Below are positions 36,869 to 44,747 of a stretch of DNA of 64,000 nt, one piece after another. This DNA comes from Defluviitaleaceae bacterium (GTDB lineage Bacteria; Bacillota; Clostridia; Lachnospirales; WQUN01). The stretch covers positions 124,001-188,000 of the forward strand of contig WRAH01000001.1 of NCBI GenBank assembly GCA_009780315.1. The letters run 5' to 3'. Numbering within the stretch: the first letter of the stretch is position 1; every line of letters starts with the position of its first letter. The translations under genes and the position numbers were made by a program. A model generated the notes under the pieces. It made no database searches, was not told the origin of the DNA, and saw only the letters and a program-made list of their open reading frames with translations.

Positions 36869-37438
36869 ATGACCAAAGATACACGCACAGACATGCAGGT
36901 GATTGAGAGTTGTTTAAATGGTGAGCAGGATGATTTTGAAGAGCTTGTCAACCGCTATAAAAATTTGGTATATTCTATTATCCTGCGGCAAACCCGCGAC
37001 AGTGAAGAAGCCAATGATATAGCACAGGATGTTTTTCTAAAAGTGTATAGAAATTTGGCAAGCTACACACCAGAGTTTAAATTTTCTACATGGATAATGA
37101 GAATTACAGGCAATCACATCATAGACCGTCACCGCAAGCGTAAGCTTGAAACTGTTTCCTATGAAGAATATGTAGATGCAGGCAGTACACTGGTGGCATC
37201 AACGCCATCACCTGAAGCTGAATACCTGAGGCAGGAACAAACCGAACGTGTAGGCAAAATCCTAGCTGACCTTCCTGAAATGTATCGGATACCCGTGGTA
37301 CTGTACCACCAAGAAGGATTAAGCTATCAAGAAATTTCTGAAAAGATAAACGAACCACTGTCTAAAGTGAAAAACCGAATTTTCAGAGGACGCAAAATGC
37401 TAAAAACAATGTTAGCAGACGCTGGAGGAGAGGTATAG
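36869..37438 (+). CDS. ECF-type RNA polymerase sigma factor
   Basis: The 189-residue protein has sigma region 2 (FEELVNRYKNLVYSIILRQ, then AQDVFLKVYRNLASY and FSTWIMRITGNHIIDRHRKR) and region 4 (LPEMYRIPVVLYHQEGLSYQEI, VKNRIFRGRKML). There are no regions 1 or 3, so it is group 4 (SigW/RpoE-like). It directs polymerase to a stress or envelope regulon. The next gene, 2 bases away, encodes a membrane protein with a zinc anti-sigma motif, the standard partner arrangement. GGGGTG precedes the ATG. Confidence 0.93.
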   Translation: MTKDTRTDMQVIESCLNGEQDDFEELVNRYKNLVYSIILRQTRDSEEANDIAQDVFLKVYRNLASYTPEFKFSTWIMRITGNHIIDRHRKRKLETVSYEEYVDAGSTLVASTPSPEAEYLRQEQTERVGKILADLPEMYRIPVVLYHQEGLSYQEISEKINEPLSKVKNRIFRGRKMLKTMLADAGGEV

Positions 37439-37440
37439 CC

Positions 37441-38046
37441 ATGAAATGTAATTTAGCTGAAATTTTAATAATGAAACATTTTGAAAAAACAATAGAACCT
37501 GCCGACGCAAAAAAGCTTGCAGAGCATGTTATGGTTTGTCAGACTTGCCGAGAACTTTACTTGGTACTGGACGAAGGCATAGAGTTTTCTGGCACGGCAG
37601 ACATAGCCTTGGAATCTTCTAATATTCCGCCAGTCAACTTTACAGAATCTGTCATGAAAAAAGTCAGGGAAATTCCTGCCTATGCTAAAACAACACCTGT
37701 TGTTCGTGCGGATATTTCCGGCGGGCAAATGGTCTTGCGTGTGCTGTGGGGATTTAGTGCGATACTGCTTGGCATAGGGCTGTTGTTCACCTTCAACCCA
37801 TATATGCTGGCATCTTTATTAGAAGCATATCCTATGATGGAAACACTTTTTGGCGCGCTCTCATCACTTGGCACACATTCAACAGCATTTTTTGAGTGGG
37901 TTGCCCAAGGCACAGCATACATTGCTGTTGATAATCTAGGCATTGCCGCATTGTTTTTTGTGGGTGTAATGGGTACTTTATTATTTGTTTTGTATAATGG
38001 AGAAAATAGACATGATAGTTTTGGGCATAGAAAGCAGTTGCGATGA
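37441..38046 (+). CDS. membrane anti-sigma factor with zinc-binding ZAS motif
   Basis: The 201-residue protein has an N-terminal cytoplasmic domain with H-x3-C-x2-C (HVMVCQTC, about residues 28-35) and an upstream Cys3. This is the zinc-associated anti-sigma signature that holds an ECF sigma factor inactive. Two hydrophobic helices follow (MVLRVLWGFSAILLGIGLLF and NLGIAALFFVGVMGTLLFVLY), separated by an extracytoplasmic loop of about 60 residues that could sense envelope stress. It is encoded right behind the sigma factor. Its C-terminus overlaps the tsaD start by 35 bases. Confidence 0.85.
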   Translation: MKCNLAEILIMKHFEKTIEPADAKKLAEHVMVCQTCRELYLVLDEGIEFSGTADIALESSNIPPVNFTESVMKKVREIPAYAKTTPVVRADISGGQMVLRVLWGFSAILLGIGLLFTFNPYMLASLLEAYPMMETLFGALSSLGTHSTAFFEWVAQGTAYIAVDNLGIAALFFVGVMGTLLFVLYNGENRHDSFGHRKQLR

Positions 38047-38992
38047 AACATCTGCCGCAATTGTTAAAGATGGGCGAGAAGTACTTTCTAATGTAATATC
38101 CTCACAAGTGGAACTGCACGCGCCTTTTGGCGGAGTTGTTCCAGAACTTGCGGCAAGGCGGCATATTGAATGTATTGACAGCATTGTAGATGAAGCTTTG
38201 CAACAAGCCAATATTCACTTTAGTGCAATTGATGCTTATGCTGTAGCAAATGGGCCTGGGCTTGCAGGTGCTTTGTTGGTTGGACTAAATTACGCAAAGG
38301 CACTTGCATATGTAAATAAAAAGCCCCTCGTTGGTGTACATCACATTGAGGGGCATGTTTGCGCAAATTATTTAAGCGGTACACTTGAGCCGCCTTTTTT
38401 GTCTCTTGTCGTCAGCGGTGGACATACACTTTTGCTTGCAGTAGAAGATTATGACACCTATCGTGTGGTGGGTTCAACACGGGATGACGCGGCAGGTGAA
38501 GCTTTTGACAAAGTTGCGCGGGTGCTTGGTTTACCCTACCCTGGTGGACCAGAAATTGACCGCATGGCACAAAGAGGATGCGGGACAGCCATTGCCTTTC
38601 CGCGGGCTAAAGTTGATGGGTTCGACTTTAGTTTTAGCGGACTTAAAACGGCTGTGGTTCAACATGTCGCCAAAGGGTTAAATTTTTCTGTTGAAGATAT
38701 TGCAGCATCTTTTCAGCAAGCAGTTGTTGATGTGCTTGTTGGGCGAGCCATTGGGGCTTGTGAAAGTGAAGGCTATAATCAAATTGCTTTAGCAGGTGGT
38801 GTTGCCTGTAACAGTGGGCTTCGCACTGCAATGGAGGAAGCATGTAAACAGAAAAACATCAAGATTTCTATGCCAAAACCTATCTATTGCACAGACAACG
38901 CCGCCATAATTGCCAGTCGTGGTTATTATAGAATCCAAAATGGATATGAGGATAATTTGACCTTAAATGCTTTCCCAGGGCGTATGGTGTAA
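38012..38992 (+). CDS. tsaD: tRNA N6-adenosine threonylcarbamoyltransferase TsaD
   Basis: This roughly 326-residue ASKHA-fold enzyme transfers the threonylcarbamoyl group to A37 of ANN-decoding tRNAs together with TsaB and TsaE. It has the metal-binding HHIEGHVCAN, the N-terminal ILGIESSCDETSAAIV-like GIESSCDETS, the nucleotide motif VVSGGHTLLL, and GGVACNSGLR and CTDNAAII near the end. I took the ATG at 38012 with TGGAGA upstream rather than the longer frame from 37985. It overlaps the anti-sigma gene by 35 bases and is followed by a very strong terminator. TsaB and TsaE are not in the window. Confidence 0.96.
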   Translation: MIVLGIESSCDETSAAIVKDGREVLSNVISSQVELHAPFGGVVPELAARRHIECIDSIVDEALQQANIHFSAIDAYAVANGPGLAGALLVGLNYAKALAYVNKKPLVGVHHIEGHVCANYLSGTLEPPFLSLVVSGGHTLLLAVEDYDTYRVVGSTRDDAAGEAFDKVARVLGLPYPGGPEIDRMAQRGCGTAIAFPRAKVDGFDFSFSGLKTAVVQHVAKGLNFSVEDIAASFQQAVVDVLVGRAIGACESEGYNQIALAGGVACNSGLRTAMEEACKQKNIKISMPKPIYCTDNAAIIASRGYYRIQNGYEDNLTLNAFPGRMV

Positions 38993-39035
38993 ACACACTA
39001 CTTCATCGCGCCTATCTTTCATATGAATACAAAGT

Positions 39036-39085
39036 AAAAAAGAATGTCTTGTTAAGTATAATAGCTTAACAAGACATTCTTTTTT
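39036..39085. terminator. strong bidirectional terminator between tsaD and tRNA-Val
   Basis: Two arms of about 21 bases, from the A-run through GAATGTCTTGTTAAG and back from CTTAACAAGACATTC to the T-run, pair perfectly around an 8-base loop. It ends tsaD on the plus strand and the tRNA transcript on the minus strand. Confidence 0.93.
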
Positions 39086-39104
39086 ATAAACACGCTCACT
39101 ATAG

Positions 39105-39177
39105 TGTACGATGAGGGACTCGAACCCCCGACTTCAACCACGTCAAGGTTGCACTCTACCAACTGAGTTAATCGTAC
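39105..39177 (-). tRNA. tRNA-Val (GAC anticodon)
   Basis: Read on the minus strand it folds into a full cloverleaf: 7-bp acceptor GTACGAT/ATCGTAC, D arm ACTC/GAGT, anticodon arm CAACC-TTGACGT-GGTTG, five-base variable loop, and T arm GGGGG-TTCGAGT-CCCTC. The anticodon is GAC (valine, GUC/GUU codons). The discriminator base is A, as valine tRNAs require. CCA is not encoded. Base 37 is G where A is usual for valine tRNAs. It stands alone, ends at the shared terminator at 39036-39085, and has no tRNA neighbours. Confidence 0.93.
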
Positions 39178-39234
39178 AAGCAGGAAGTATAATAACACTT
39201 CCTGATGGGGTTTGTAAAGAACTTTACAAATTTA

Positions 39235-39588
39235 TTACCTTCTGGTGTAAGTATATGCCTCACCATTGCCTGATAAGTCAAGGGTATTATTGCTGTTAGA
39301 GAAAGAGAAGTTCCATACTATAGGTGCAGGACAGCTGGTACCGCAAATGCCAGGGGTTAGGCAAACGGACAACTCGCCATTTCCCCCTGCCCATCTGATG
39401 GCTGAACCAGCCATGTTACCTGTGCCATTGGCATTAAAGGTATAAAACGGGCTGCCTTCCCAATCCCAACTGCCAACAAGTGGTTCACCATCATTTGCAA
39501 AAACTCCGTTTGTGTCAATGCCTGAACATGCTGTTAAAACTACCGCAGATAAAATTACAACTGTCAATAATAAAAATACTTTCTTCAT
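39235..39588 (-). CDS. small lipoprotein, tandem paralogue 2
   Basis: The 117-residue protein starts at the ATG at 39588 (GGGAGG 9 bases upstream; a frame to 39612 adds a leader without a site). It has a lipoprotein signal peptide ending in the lipobox VVLTAC. The mature part has the strip SWDWEGSPFYTFNANGTG, GSAIRWAGGNG, three cysteines in VCLTPGICGTSC, and ends YTYTRR. It is clearly related to the next gene upstream, sharing length, cysteines and motifs. The fold is probably a small beta-barrel on the outer face of the membrane. Function unknown. Confidence 0.8.
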   Translation of the reverse strand: MKKVFLLLTVVILSAVVLTACSGIDTNGVFANDGEPLVGSWDWEGSPFYTFNANGTGNMAGSAIRWAGGNGELSVCLTPGICGTSCPAPIVWNFSFSNSNNTLDLSGNGEAYTYTRR

Positions 39589-39696
39589 TCTAAATATCCT
39601 CCCCAGATACACAGCAAGCGGTTGCTCACTAGATTTTATACTACAGAAAGCATATCATGTTTTTGCAATAATATCAATCAGTAGATAATCATTTCA

Positions 39697-40050
39697 TTAT
39701 CTTCTTGTATAGTTAAATGATAAAATACGTGTAGATAAGTTGAGATTGTCTCCGTCTAGTTCATAATTCCATACGGTTGGTGACGGACAAAGTGTCCCGC
39801 ACATGTTTGGAGTGACACAAACGTGCAACCGCCCATTACCTGCCGCCCAACGAATAGCCGACCCAGCCATAGTGCCTGTGCCATTGGCATTCAGCACATA
39901 ATAAGGCTGACCATTCCAGTCCCAGTTGCCAATCAAAGCTTCTGATTGTGCTGTATACGCCCCCGCTGTTTCAATTGGCGAGCCACCGCAGGATGTTAAT
40001 ATGAGTGTAGAAAAAATAGCGATGGCTAATAGTAAAAGTACTTTTTTCAT
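39697..40050 (-). CDS. small lipoprotein, tandem paralogue 1
   Basis: The 117-residue protein begins at the ATG at 40050 with GGGAGG upstream and a lipobox LILTSC. The mature part repeats the pattern of its neighbour: NWDWNGQPYYVLNANGTG, GSAIRWAAGNG, VCVTPNMCGTLC with three cysteines at matching positions, and the ending FNYTRR. The two genes are the same length and in the same direction, with 108 bases between them, so they arose by tandem duplication. The second cysteine-rich segment may form disulfides outside the cell. No enzyme motif is visible and the family is not recognised. Confidence 0.8.
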   Translation of the reverse strand: MKKVLLLLAIAIFSTLILTSCGGSPIETAGAYTAQSEALIGNWDWNGQPYYVLNANGTGTMAGSAIRWAAGNGRLHVCVTPNMCGTLCPSPTVWNYELDGDNLNLSTRILSFNYTRR

Positions 40051-40104
40051 GAATACCCTCCCAATGATATAATACATTTATCATATCACATTATACAAAT
40101 TACA

Positions 40105-42234
40105 TCAATCGACAAGCCTATTTTGTATCAGGTATAAGCGATGCAATGCGCGAGTACATATTAAATAACTAAGTTTTTTGCGGCGAAAATCTGCTGAAGT
40201 TTTTTCATAGCTTGGATAGATAACCGCGTCAAACTCCAACCCCTTTACAAAAGGTGCAGCCATAACCATAATACCCGGGATAAAATCCTGTTCCTCCCCT
40301 GCAATCAGCCGCAATGGACGAGAGATTTCACTGCATACAGCTTGCAGTTTTTCATAAAAGTCTTTAGCTTCCTTTATTGTAGGCAACAGAATCCCCACCG
40401 TATTGTAATCACTTGGAAGGGTGGCAAGAATATCTGCGACAGCATTGGCAGTATCTTGCCTGACAATGATTTTTGGCGCGTCACCATGACGCACAAAGGT
40501 ATTGGGTTCATCTTGCCCAATGATTTTTCCTGCAAAGCTCATGATTTCGTAAGTAGAACGATAGCTTTTGGTCAATGGAATAACCTCTGCCTGGGGATAA
40601 AGCCCAATAAGGTCTTCTATTTTTGTGATGTTTATTTCAGAATACAATGCTTGATTCACGTCACCCAGTATAGTGAATCGGCTTGTGGGATATAAACGGC
40701 GCAGTATTCTATGATGCAAAATACTTAAATCCTGTGCTTCATCCAACAAAATATGCTTAATGCTTTTATCGCCTGATATACGCCCTGTCAACAAATCCAC
40801 ATAAACCAATGAAAGTGCATCTTCATAATAAAGCCGCTCCATGCGAAGCGCGTCTTTGGTAAATGAAAATGGTAATCCGTGTACTTTGGCTTGTTTACGC
40901 AAGTATTTTTCAAAAAGTTTTGTTGCTCTAGGCAACATTCGGTTTTTCAGGTCGATTATAGCAATATTTTTTTCTTCATCAAATTTTGCCTGAATCTCTT
41001 GGTCGCTTAAATCATCTTGATAAATGTCATTAAAAAGCTTCATCACATCTTTAAAATTGTTCTTGTAATACTCTGCATAGGACTGATGAATATAAAAAAG
41101 TATCCGCTCGGTTTTGGACGCCAGCGTCCCCATGGCGGTACGGTCTTGATAAAGGGATTCAAGCCGTGACGCATCACAAATTTTGTCTTTGTAAAAATAC
41201 ACATCCTCAAACACAGGGGAATAGGTGGCGATTGCCTTCTCCAGCCCATCCAAAAACGCAGAGGAATATTTTAATGTCAACCACTGGGTACGCAAGTCTT
41301 CTGGATTTTCTGTAATATGCTCAATCTGCTGATAAGGCCCACGGAATTGACGGCGTGATATTTCCCTAATGAGGGAAGGAAAATCTTGATTGTCTACATC
41401 TTCTTCACCAAGTTCTGGAATAATGCCGGCAATATATGAAGAAAAAATTGAACTGGGTGAAAAAATACGTACCTTTGCGGAGGTTAAACTGTCGCGGTGC
41501 AGATATAGCAAATACGCCAAGCGATGTAGTCCAACAGAAGTTTTGCCACTGCCCGCTGGGCCATACACTAAAATGTCCCCTGATTCGGCACGAATCGCAC
41601 GGTTTTGGTCTGCTTGAATGGTATTGATGATGGTTTTTATCGTGGCATCAGATGCTTTAGACAAGGCGTGCCTTAGAATATCATCTTCTATAGCAATGTC
41701 ATTATCAAAAAGGTACAGCAACTTGCCTTTTTCAATTTGATATTGCCGCTTTAGCTGAATAACACCACGAATCGACACCCCTGTTTTGGGAACGCTAAAA
41801 GATGCATCACCAATGCCATAATCATAATACAAGCTTGAAATAGGGGCGCGCCAATCGTATACATGAAAAATTTTTGCGTCTTCATCAAACAAGGATTGAC
41901 GACCTATATAAATTTCTTCAATATCTTCGTATCCTTCTTCACAAAAATCTATGCGTGCAAAATATGGCGAGCCTAACATTTTACTCAGCTTTTTTATATC
42001 TTCACTTGCTTTTACATATTGAACTTCGGTTCGCTCTACGTCATCTGCAAAAATTGTTAAATCTGCAATATCATCAAAATCTGATATGGCTCTGCGTGCT
42101 TCACGCCACATTTCTGCCCGCGTTTCCAGCACATGTGCTTTTTTTGCAATAAGTCCTTCGCCTAACTTATCAATTTGCGCGAGTATAACTTCCTTCACAG
42201 TTTCCAGTTTTAGGCTTTCTTTTTCGTCATGCAT
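40105..42234 (-). CDS. HelD-like superfamily 1 helicase (UvrD/Rep related)
   Basis: The 709-residue protein has an N-terminal coiled-coil arm (about 1-100), then the SF1 Walker A loop GPAGSGKTSVGLHRLAYLLY, Walker B ILLDEAQDLSILH, motif III LGDVNQALYSE, motif IV KSYRSTYEIM and the C-terminal VKGLEFDAVI ... CTRALHRLYLI. This domain order matches HelD of Gram-positive bacteria, an ATPase that frees stalled RNA polymerase from DNA or from rifampicin-like blocks. UvrD-type DNA repair helicase remains an alternative, but the N-terminal arm and length favour HelD. GGAGGTGCGAA precedes the ATG. It is divergent from mntP. Confidence 0.88.
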   Translation of the reverse strand: MHDEKESLKLETVKEVILAQIDKLGEGLIAKKAHVLETRAEMWREARRAISDFDDIADLTIFADDVERTEVQYVKASEDIKKLSKMLGSPYFARIDFCEEGYEDIEEIYIGRQSLFDEDAKIFHVYDWRAPISSLYYDYGIGDASFSVPKTGVSIRGVIQLKRQYQIEKGKLLYLFDNDIAIEDDILRHALSKASDATIKTIINTIQADQNRAIRAESGDILVYGPAGSGKTSVGLHRLAYLLYLHRDSLTSAKVRIFSPSSIFSSYIAGIIPELGEEDVDNQDFPSLIREISRRQFRGPYQQIEHITENPEDLRTQWLTLKYSSAFLDGLEKAIATYSPVFEDVYFYKDKICDASRLESLYQDRTAMGTLASKTERILFYIHQSYAEYYKNNFKDVMKLFNDIYQDDLSDQEIQAKFDEEKNIAIIDLKNRMLPRATKLFEKYLRKQAKVHGLPFSFTKDALRMERLYYEDALSLVYVDLLTGRISGDKSIKHILLDEAQDLSILHHRILRRLYPTSRFTILGDVNQALYSEINITKIEDLIGLYPQAEVIPLTKSYRSTYEIMSFAGKIIGQDEPNTFVRHGDAPKIIVRQDTANAVADILATLPSDYNTVGILLPTIKEAKDFYEKLQAVCSEISRPLRLIAGEEQDFIPGIMVMAAPFVKGLEFDAVIYPSYEKTSADFRRKKLSYLICTRALHRLYLIQNRLVD

Positions 42235-42339
42235 TTCGCACCTCCGCTTTATATCTAAGGTTATATCATATTTTGCTTATATTTTACAGACTTAATGTCA
42301 TTTATTTATGGGAATGCTATGTCATGGAGGTTTTAAGAT

Positions 42340-42891
42340 ATGGGAACTTTCGCAATTTTTATGCTGGCTATCGGTTTATCTATGGATGCTTTTGCTGTGG
42401 CAGTCAGCATTGGGCTTACCATGCCCCACACAGGAATTAAAAAAAACCTTATTGTAGGGTTATACTTTGGCGGTTTTCAGGCAGTTATGCCCCTTATTGG
42501 CTATTTGATAGCCAGTAGATTTGCTTCGCACATTGTGGCGTATAGCCATTGGATAGCCTTTGTGCTATTACTTTTCCTTGGGGGAAAAATGATTTCAAGC
42601 GGGCTAAAAAAAGAACTGGACACAGTAGAATCATCACTTTCGCCACGGCATATGCTTCCCCTTGCCCTTGCCACCAGTATTGACGCACTGGCGGTGGGTG
42701 TGTCTTTGGCATTTTTATATGTAGATATCTTGCCCGCAGTGGTATTGATTGGGGTTGTCACCTTTATTATTTCTGGGGTAGGCGTGTATATTGGCGGTGC
42801 AGTGGGTGTAAAGTTTAAGTCAAAAGCCGCATTCATTGGGGGTGCAATGCTTATCATGATTGGCGTGAAGATTTTATTGGAGCATATTTAG
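42340..42891 (+). CDS. mntP: manganese efflux pump MntP
   Basis: This 183-residue membrane protein has six helices and the duplicated MntP motifs LSMDAFAVAVSIG (first half) and TSIDALAVGVSLAF (second half), whose Asp residues are needed for Mn export. It removes excess manganese from the cytoplasm. GGAGGTTTTAAGAT precedes the ATG. I looked for the yybP-ykoY manganese riboswitch that often precedes mntP; the 105-base gap to helD has no matching structure, so regulation is probably by a repressor or unknown. Confidence 0.93.
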   Translation: MGTFAIFMLAIGLSMDAFAVAVSIGLTMPHTGIKKNLIVGLYFGGFQAVMPLIGYLIASRFASHIVAYSHWIAFVLLLFLGGKMISSGLKKELDTVESSLSPRHMLPLALATSIDALAVGVSLAFLYVDILPAVVLIGVVTFIISGVGVYIGGAVGVKFKSKAAFIGGAMLIMIGVKILLEHI

Positions 42892-42976
42892 GAAACACAA
42901 CCCCTACAATGCGTATGTTTTTTCACACATAAAAAAAGACGACTCTCCCCGCCTGTATTTCTATATTTACACTAAA

Positions 42977-43022
42977 AACCGCGCCTAATGCTAACGGAAA
43001 ATGAATCCTTTGCAGCGCGGTT
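42977..43022 (-). terminator. hairpin terminating the acetyltransferase-like gene
   Basis: AACCGCGC and GCGCGGTT (42977-42984 and 43015-43022) pair. On the minus strand the stem is followed by TTTTTAG, and it lies 40 bases past the stop of the gene at 43064. Confidence 0.6.
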
Positions 43023-43063
43023 ATGTGCCTTTTGATTTACTACCTTTGCACAGTTTTCAATAA

Positions 43064-43846
43064 CTATTCATTATAGTTATTTTCATCATATAGTTTTTTT
43101 AACTTTTCTAAAGTTTTTACTTTTTTGCTTTTAGGATATTTTTTCACAAGCGATTGCGGGAAAGGAATCAACTTTAATGAATAAATATTTTTACTCACAT
43201 TATCTAACCCCAAACGTACACACATATCTTCCCCACTCTGTGTAAATCCAATTGTGCAAACTTCCGACACATATATTTCATTTTTAGCATAATTCTCCAA
43301 TTGCTTTGCAAAATCTTCAAGAAGTAGGCTTGCGCCTACCCACCTATGCTTTTGAACAATAGCTATATCCACAAAATAACATAAATATTTGCCCTTTATA
43401 CCTGAAATATCAACCATATCAATGGTAATGTTACTGTCGGTTAAATTTCCCTTTTTCAACTCACTAAAATATTCTTCTTTAATAAAAAGATAAAAATAAT
43501 ACCCTACAATTTCACCATTAAATGCCAATACACGAGTAGTATTAGGAAATTCTTTATCAATCAATTCCCATTGTTCTGGTGTACCCAACCACTCTTCTTT
43601 CCTGTCCTCTAATCCAATCATTGTCATTAAAGCAACGTTCTCAAATTCGCGCGATCGCTCTATCATTGACAATGAGGGTTTATACTTTGAGAAATATTCG
43701 TCTGAATCATAAATTTCATAAACACGCTTTGTTTTATTTTGAGTCAATTTTTCAATTTTAGCATTTACTGGTTCAATTCTAGCTTCAATATTCATGTTTT
43801 CAGATGGAATTACCAAAGTTCTGCGATTCTCATTGTTGTCGCTCAT
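43064..43846 (-). CDS. GNAT-like protein of an AT-rich two-gene unit
   Basis: The 260-residue protein is Lys/Asn/Glu-rich compared with its neighbours. The middle part (RVLAFNGEIVGYYFYLF, then IDMVDISGIKGKYLCYFVDIAIVQKHRWVGASLLLEDFA) has the strand order of GNAT acetyltransferases. The acetyl-CoA loop (HRWVGASLL) keeps the R/Q-x-x-G-x-G/A shape. The N-terminal 70 residues and the Lys-rich C-terminus are not standard. It lies 11 bases after a small membrane protein gene and shares its promoter. Base composition is clearly more AT-rich than in the surrounding core genes, which suggests acquisition by transfer. The acceptor substrate is unknown. Confidence 0.6.
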   Translation of the reverse strand: MSDNNENRRTLVIPSENMNIEARIEPVNAKIEKLTQNKTKRVYEIYDSDEYFSKYKPSLSMIERSREFENVALMTMIGLEDRKEEWLGTPEQWELIDKEFPNTTRVLAFNGEIVGYYFYLFIKEEYFSELKKGNLTDSNITIDMVDISGIKGKYLCYFVDIAIVQKHRWVGASLLLEDFAKQLENYAKNEIYVSEVCTIGFTQSGEDMCVRLGLDNVSKNIYSLKLIPFPQSLVKKYPKSKKVKTLEKLKKLYDENNYNE

Positions 43847-43857
43847 GTATAGTCACC

Positions 43858-44280
43858 TCAATTGATATTTAATGTATTTCTTATTCTTTCTATTACATAC
43901 TGTTTACTTTCATAAATCAAATCTTTATAATTAGGGTTATTCTCTGCTTCCAGCTTGTCAATAGTTTTTAGGATACAATAAACGCTAACAACTTTATCGT
44001 AATAGTCTTTATCCTGTTTTATTATAACTAAAATATCACCAGTAGAAATTACAGAATCCCAAATAGGCGTACTAAAATAGATTCGTCCATTTTTTACCTG
44101 ATTGCTCTCTTTATCGTAGTAACCATCATATATGTGCTTTAGTTCGTCATTCAAATTGACTTTTACCTTTTTGGAGTTTATGCTTTTTGTTATTTGTGTC
44201 AGTATAAACTGTGTTAGCAATGCAAATCCAAATCCAAAAAAACTTCCAACAAATGTATGAAATATTTGAATGTAATCCAT
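43858..44280 (-). CDS. small membrane-anchored protein of the AT-rich unit
   Basis: The 140-residue protein starts at the ATG at 44280 with GAAGGGGATATA upstream. Its first 35 residues are one hydrophobic helix (IFHTFVGSFFGFGFALLTQFIL). The rest is a soluble, charged domain with NGRIYFSTPIWDSVISTGDILVII and a C-terminal helix rich in Lys and Asn. No family is recognised. The partner gene 11 bases downstream encodes the GNAT-like protein, and a near-consensus promoter (44335-44363) drives both. A membrane anchor plus a cytoplasmic enzyme-like partner is a layout seen in defence or toxin pairs, but nothing in the sequence proves such a role. Confidence 0.6.
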   Translation of the reverse strand: MDYIQIFHTFVGSFFGFGFALLTQFILTQITKSINSKKVKVNLNDELKHIYDGYYDKESNQVKNGRIYFSTPIWDSVISTGDILVIIKQDKDYYDKVVSVYCILKTIDKLEAENNPNYKDLIYESKQYVIERIRNTLNIN

Positions 44281-44334
44281 TATATCCCCTTCCCAATACA
44301 ATACTCTCATTCAATATGAATCAAGCCCAAATTC

Positions 44335-44363
44335 ATTATATCAAAGGTTGTCCAATTTTTCAA
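44335..44363 (-). promoter_or_regulatory. promoter of the AT-rich two-gene unit
   Basis: On the minus strand TTGAAA, 17 bases, TATAAT, ending about 55 bases upstream of the ATG at 44280. Confidence 0.75.
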
Positions 44364-44370
44364 CAAAAAA

Positions 44371-44502
44371 ATGGCAAGGGTTTCAAAGCCTGTCATTCCC
44401 CAAATACCCTTGCTCTCGGCTGTAAAGCAAACGCGAAGGTATATATTTTCAAACAGTGAGTTAAAATCGCAATTATATTTTTTAAATAGGTCAATTAAGT
44501 AA
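44371..44502 (+). pseudogene. possible remnant of a serine recombinase N-terminus
   Basis: A 43-codon frame begins MARVSKPVIPQIP and runs to KQTRRY before changing character and ending at TAA. Many large serine recombinases of Clostridia start with a MARVxKPxxPxxP...RRVAxYARVS-type leader. Here the leader is kept, but the catalytic YxRVS serine motif that should follow RR is missing. No ribosome binding site is evident. I read it as a possible broken end of a mobile element next to the AT-rich unit. The match is from memory of such leaders, so confidence is low. Its first bases form the hairpin GCAAGGGT/ACCCTTGC (44374-44413). The remaining bases 44503-44690 hold nothing I can identify. Confidence 0.3.
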
Positions 44503-44690
44503 GTCTATTTGGGAGTTTACGATTTGGCGGCTTTTTCCAAATCATAAAAGCAATTTTTTATATTTCAACAATTTATGCGCCACCTAATACTATGTCTATG
44601 TTGACTATATACTCATTTATGACTAAATTTTTGGTTTTTTTGTGTCTTGAAACCCTTATGTTTGCTGGGTTTGTAGGCATAACATGTTTT

Positions 44691-44719
44691 TTGCATGGCG
44701 CATCAACTCATGGTATACT
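44691..44719 (+). promoter_or_regulatory. promoter of the flavin oxidoreductase gene
   Basis: TTGCAT, 17 bases, TATACT, about 29 bases before the ATG at 44748. Confidence 0.65.
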
Positions 44720-44747
44720 CTCTATAAAATTTAAGGGAGTTGTTTTT

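Noticed and set aside
39036-39085. Long inverted repeat as a possible insertion sequence end
   Set aside because: The A-run, 15-bp stem, short loop and T-run form a normal bidirectional terminator and no target duplication is visible.
42235-42339. Manganese riboswitch (yybP-ykoY) before mntP
   Set aside because: The gap is short and AT-rich and lacks the paired helices of that riboswitch.
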